64,000 bases of DNA from Actinomycetaceae bacterium (lineage in GTDB: Bacteria > Actinomycetota > Actinomycetes > Actinomycetales > Actinomycetaceae): NCBI GenBank assembly GCA_028724905.1, contig JAQYTG010000015.1:1-64000 (forward strand), given 5' to 3'. Positions 61,876 to 64,000 of this stretch are shown piece by piece; position 1 is the stretch's first letter; each line of letters begins with the position of its first letter. The position numbers were made by a program, and so were the translations under genes. The notes beneath the pieces were generated by a model that made no database searches, was not told where the DNA came from, and saw only the letters and a list, made by a program, of their open reading frames with translations.

Positions 61876-62505
61876 TTATTTGATTCTGTGCCAGCAGTAT
61901 GCGGCAAGAAACGGCGGCATATTATTATGCGGCGTTCCTGAACCAGCATTAGCAGTTGCGGGGATGACCTCGTTACTCCAGTGCACCGTCCAGCCCCTAC
62001 CGTTAGTGCCGCTCGCAGAAAATTTCAACGTATCGAGATAGTATTTCGAGCCACCCGTTTCTTTGAAATGCCCACCATGCGCCGGCATCTCAGCACTCGT
62101 GAGCGTGTGGGTTTCCTCACCGCCCGTGCTTCCAGCTGGATGCTTACCATCAGCCGCATACAGGAACCGGCCTTTCACCTGCTCCCACACGCCACCAAAC
62201 AACATTTGAGGCGAGGTCGGGTCACTCGAAAAATAGAACGACCCAACCGGATACGCCCCCAACCCGCCCCCACCATTCACACCAATAATCGTCGCCCGCC
62301 GGTTATATACGTGTACTCTTACCCTGTCCCCAAGATGGACGGGGGTGAGCGTGTCCGGTGTTCCTGTGAGTGCTTCCGTGTCCCCGTCAAGCCTGACCCG
62401 TAGCGGTGTGACGGACTGGATGGTTCCCCACCGCCAACTCTCTGCCATATCTACGGGTGGGGTGAGGAGCTGGGCGAGCGGGTTTGTTCCGTATGAGCCT
62501 GTCAT
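61876..62505 (-). CDS. Phage tail tip / collar-domain receptor-binding protein
   Basis: A 209-residue protein with an N-terminal beta-rich part (about 25-75, OB-like: TPLRVRLDGDTEAL, VRVHVYNRRATIIGV) and a C-terminal domain like the phage tail collar or short fibre: YPVGSFYFSSDPTSPQMLFG, GGEETHTLTSAEMPAH, and the final NNMPPFLAAYCWHR. It likely binds the host wall. It follows the tail protein gene by five bases. Confidence 0.82.
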   Translation of the reverse strand: MTGSYGTNPLAQLLTPPVDMAESWRWGTIQSVTPLRVRLDGDTEALTGTPDTLTPVHLGDRVRVHVYNRRATIIGVNGGGGLGAYPVGSFYFSSDPTSPQMLFGGVWEQVKGRFLYAADGKHPAGSTGGEETHTLTSAEMPAHGGHFKETGGSKYYLDTLKFSASGTNGRGWTVHWSNEVIPATANAGSGTPHNNMPPFLAAYCWHRIK

Positions 62506-62510
62506 GGTTG

Positions 62511-63518
62511 TTATTTCACTTCCCTGGTTGTGACCTGCATGAGAGTTGCTGGGGTGAGCGTCATATCGAGGTTTTCGATAACTTCGCGTCCGCCTGAATC
62601 GTTCAGGCAGATACTGTTGAGTTCTAGCGGGGTCAGGAGCATGGAGCGTTTCACCGTGGCGGAAAAGACCGCTGTGGCGAGGTAGCGTTGCGCGGCAGTG
62701 TTTAACGCTGCTTGTGTGGCTGCTTCAACCCCTGTGTGAACCTCGCTCACCCACACGCCTTGATTCTGGAAACTGTAGGGGCTGGTAGGGTCTTCGTTCA
62801 CGGCGGTTGCTGTCATGGCGGGAGCGTCAGCGCTTTCCTGGCTGACGCAAATAATTTTGTTGGGTATTTTCGCGTCTTGTTCCCGTGCCCATTGCGGCGT
62901 GTGGATAGCTTTCATAGACGGGGCGAAACGGTAGACGATAGGGCGTTCGGCTGGTGGCGTGTAGGGGGTGAGCCGGTATGTGCCGTGCGCGTCACACCAG
63001 AGTGCCATATAGCCGGTGGCTGCTAAAAGATCGTTGATGATTCTGATTTTTGTGGTGCCCGCATCCCACACCATCGCGCTTCTCGTCATAGCAGTCGCAG
63101 AGTCAATCGTGATATGTGTTTCTCCCGTGGAGGCGAGTAGTGTGCTGACAGCTGTGGCAATGTTTGTGCCTTCTGGCACCGTGTAGGTGGTTTCTACAGC
63201 GTCCGATGCGGGAATGAATGTTTTATCATACAAGTCAAGAGTAATAGCGTGGTCGTCTCCGGTGGTGGTTTCTTCCCCACCCCGCACAACGAACACCCCC
63301 AACGGTTGAACTACCCCATCAATGATAATACTGACGCGTATCCGGTAGCGGAGCCACTCGTTTTTCGTGATCGTCCCGCCATATGTGAGCGATCCTGACC
63401 AACGAATTTGAGCATTCACGTTTCCCGTTAATTGCCCACCAGCTTGTACCCCGTCAAGAATCCCGAGCAGGAGACCGTCTCGTGTCAAGAGTTCATACTG
63501 AAATTCTTCCACACGCAT
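62511..63518 (-). CDS. Phage minor tail / baseplate hub protein
   Basis: A 335-residue protein with the layout of siphovirus tail-associated (distal/hub) proteins: an N-terminal strand-rich part (EFQYELLTRDGLLLGILDGV), a middle domain with YTVPEGTNIATAVSTLL, and a C-terminal part with TAAQRYLATAVFSATVKRS typical of gp27-like hubs. The ATG has AGAGGTGG upstream; GTG codons four positions earlier could also start. It lies 26 bp after the next gene. Confidence 0.8.
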   Translation of the reverse strand: MRVEEFQYELLTRDGLLLGILDGVQAGGQLTGNVNAQIRWSGSLTYGGTITKNEWLRYRIRVSIIIDGVVQPLGVFVVRGGEETTTGDDHAITLDLYDKTFIPASDAVETTYTVPEGTNIATAVSTLLASTGETHITIDSATAMTRSAMVWDAGTTKIRIINDLLAATGYMALWCDAHGTYRLTPYTPPAERPIVYRFAPSMKAIHTPQWAREQDAKIPNKIICVSQESADAPAMTATAVNEDPTSPYSFQNQGVWVSEVHTGVEAATQAALNTAAQRYLATAVFSATVKRSMLLTPLELNSICLNDSGGREVIENLDMTLTPATLMQVTTREVK

Positions 63519-63544
63519 CCACACCACCACCTCTACATATTTTC

Positions 63545-64000
63545 CTAGTCGGCTTCCATCACGGTCATACTCACCGTGTACTCGTTCTTCTCGCTCCGTG
63601 GTAGTGAAAAACTAGCCACATAGCCGGTAATGACCGGCTGGCCAGGTGCACGCACCATCACCAGGCTTTTCGTTAATGCCACATCCCGTAGAGCCTCAAC
63701 CATGCCCAGCGTCTCCGTGCTTGACAAGCCGTACACAGAGGCTGAAATTGTGACACTCCGCCGGTCTTGCCCACCCATGACCACGCTCGGGCGGGTATGC
63801 CCAGCGAAAAAATAGTCTTTCACGTATTCTTTTTCTAGCTTCACATCAAAATCAATATTGTAGAAAAGCCCACTATTCTCGCCCATACCCGCACCCCAAT
63901 TCAGGTACACACCCTCAGGGACACTGCCGGAAACAGGAACATCCACTGTTGTGGATGTGGCCTCCGTACCAGAGGCGGCGATACCGACCACGCGATAATA
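63545..64000 (-). CDS. Phage tail protein (partial at window edge)
   Basis: The frame is open to the window edge, so the N-terminus is not seen. The visible 151 residues include LKLEKEYVKDYFF-like and VTISASVYGLSSTETLG segments and end SEKNEYTVSMTVMEAD. It resembles distal tail (Dit-like) proteins in position, directly before the hub gene. The internal GTG at 63991 is probably not the true start. Confidence 0.7.
   Translation of the reverse strand, partial: YYRVVGIAASGTEATSTTVDVPVSGSVPEGVYLNWGAGMGENSGLFYNIDFDVKLEKEYVKDYFFAGHTRPSVVMGGQDRRSVTISASVYGLSSTETLGMVEALRDVALTKSLVMVRAPGQPVITGYVASFSLPRSEKNEYTVSMTVMEAD

Larger units (their letters stand above)
57703..64000. mobile_element. Left part of a prophage (extends beyond window)
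   Basis: The element begins at the tRNA-Gly with integrase, an operator/promoter palindrome, two micro-proteins and an excisionase-type regulator on the plus strand, ending in a terminator. Then, on the minus strand, come a coiled-coil membrane protein, holin, GH25 endolysin, a small protein and three tail genes. Tail and lysis genes point toward the integrase. The right end, head genes and attR are not in view. Siphovirus-like tail proteins are inferred from the gene set. Confidence 0.88.

Noticed and set aside
1..64000. CRISPR array
   Set aside because: Tandem repeats here are short, drifting and without unique spacers of even length; no cas genes are seen.

Overview
The window reads as the chromosome of a mid-to-high G+C actinobacterium, most like the Actinomycetaceae or a related host-associated group. 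Support comes from a sortase-assembled pilus operon, an actinobacterial DUF5926 gene, many probable leaderless genes, frequent GTG/TTG starts, and actinophage-like genes at the right end. The genus cannot be fixed from this sequence alone.

Layout. 0.5-13.4 kb is a surface region: signal peptidase I with a long low-complexity N-terminus; a pilus operon (LPETG shaft pilin, class C sortase, small Cna-B protein with an LKETG motif, 1,367-residue LPQTG adhesin) closed by a strong hairpin; a sortase-fold protein lacking the catalytic His and Cys; and a small secreted protein. 13.4-14.1 kb holds a broken HNH endonuclease and two tRNA-Ser genes. 14.4-31 kb is mostly housekeeping: a membrane protein with a lysyl-phosphatidylglycerol-synthase-type C-terminal domain, a membrane esterase, tadA, upp, a DUF5926 protein, an LDH/hydroxyisocaproate-type dehydrogenase, pheA, two CNNM/CorC membrane proteins, an M23 peptidase and a glycerophosphodiesterase. 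30-56 kb holds a neutral ceramidase, two two-component-system/ABC-exporter modules in divergent arrangement, a nucleoside deoxyribosyltransferase, a CadD-type transporter, a U32 protein, a dipeptidase-MFS-beta-glucosidase operon, a metallo-hydrolase, a beta-helix protein, a RAYT-like Y1 transposase, a 3-hydroxyacyl-CoA dehydrogenase, a decayed sugar-binding lipoprotein and an M18 aminopeptidase. From 57.7 kb to the window end a prophage sits at a tRNA-Gly(CCC): integrase, a palindromic promoter/operator, two tiny membrane proteins, an excisionase-like regulator, then on the minus strand a lysis cassette and tail genes.

How it works together. The pilus operon has its own sortase; the G9 tract and 30-bp tandem repeats upstream suggest switchable expression. 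The two sensor/regulator plus ABC modules resemble cell-envelope or antimicrobial-peptide defence units; a perfect 20-bp palindrome lies between the first pair. The ceramidase, glycerophosphodiesterase, M23 peptidase and secreted dipeptidase fit life on host surfaces.

A feature that cuts across functions is that many conserved enzymes carry low-complexity or tandem-repeat inserts or tails (signal peptidase, pseudo-sortase, DUF2156 protein, esterase, CNNM protein, response regulator, histidine kinase, U32 protein, aminopeptidase). Intergenic spacers are likewise full of degenerate short repeats, which suggests a genome-wide tendency to repeat expansion. The best candidates for something undescribed are the catalytically dead sortase beside the pilus operon, the phage micro-protein pair under a palindromic promoter, and this repeat-expansion habit.
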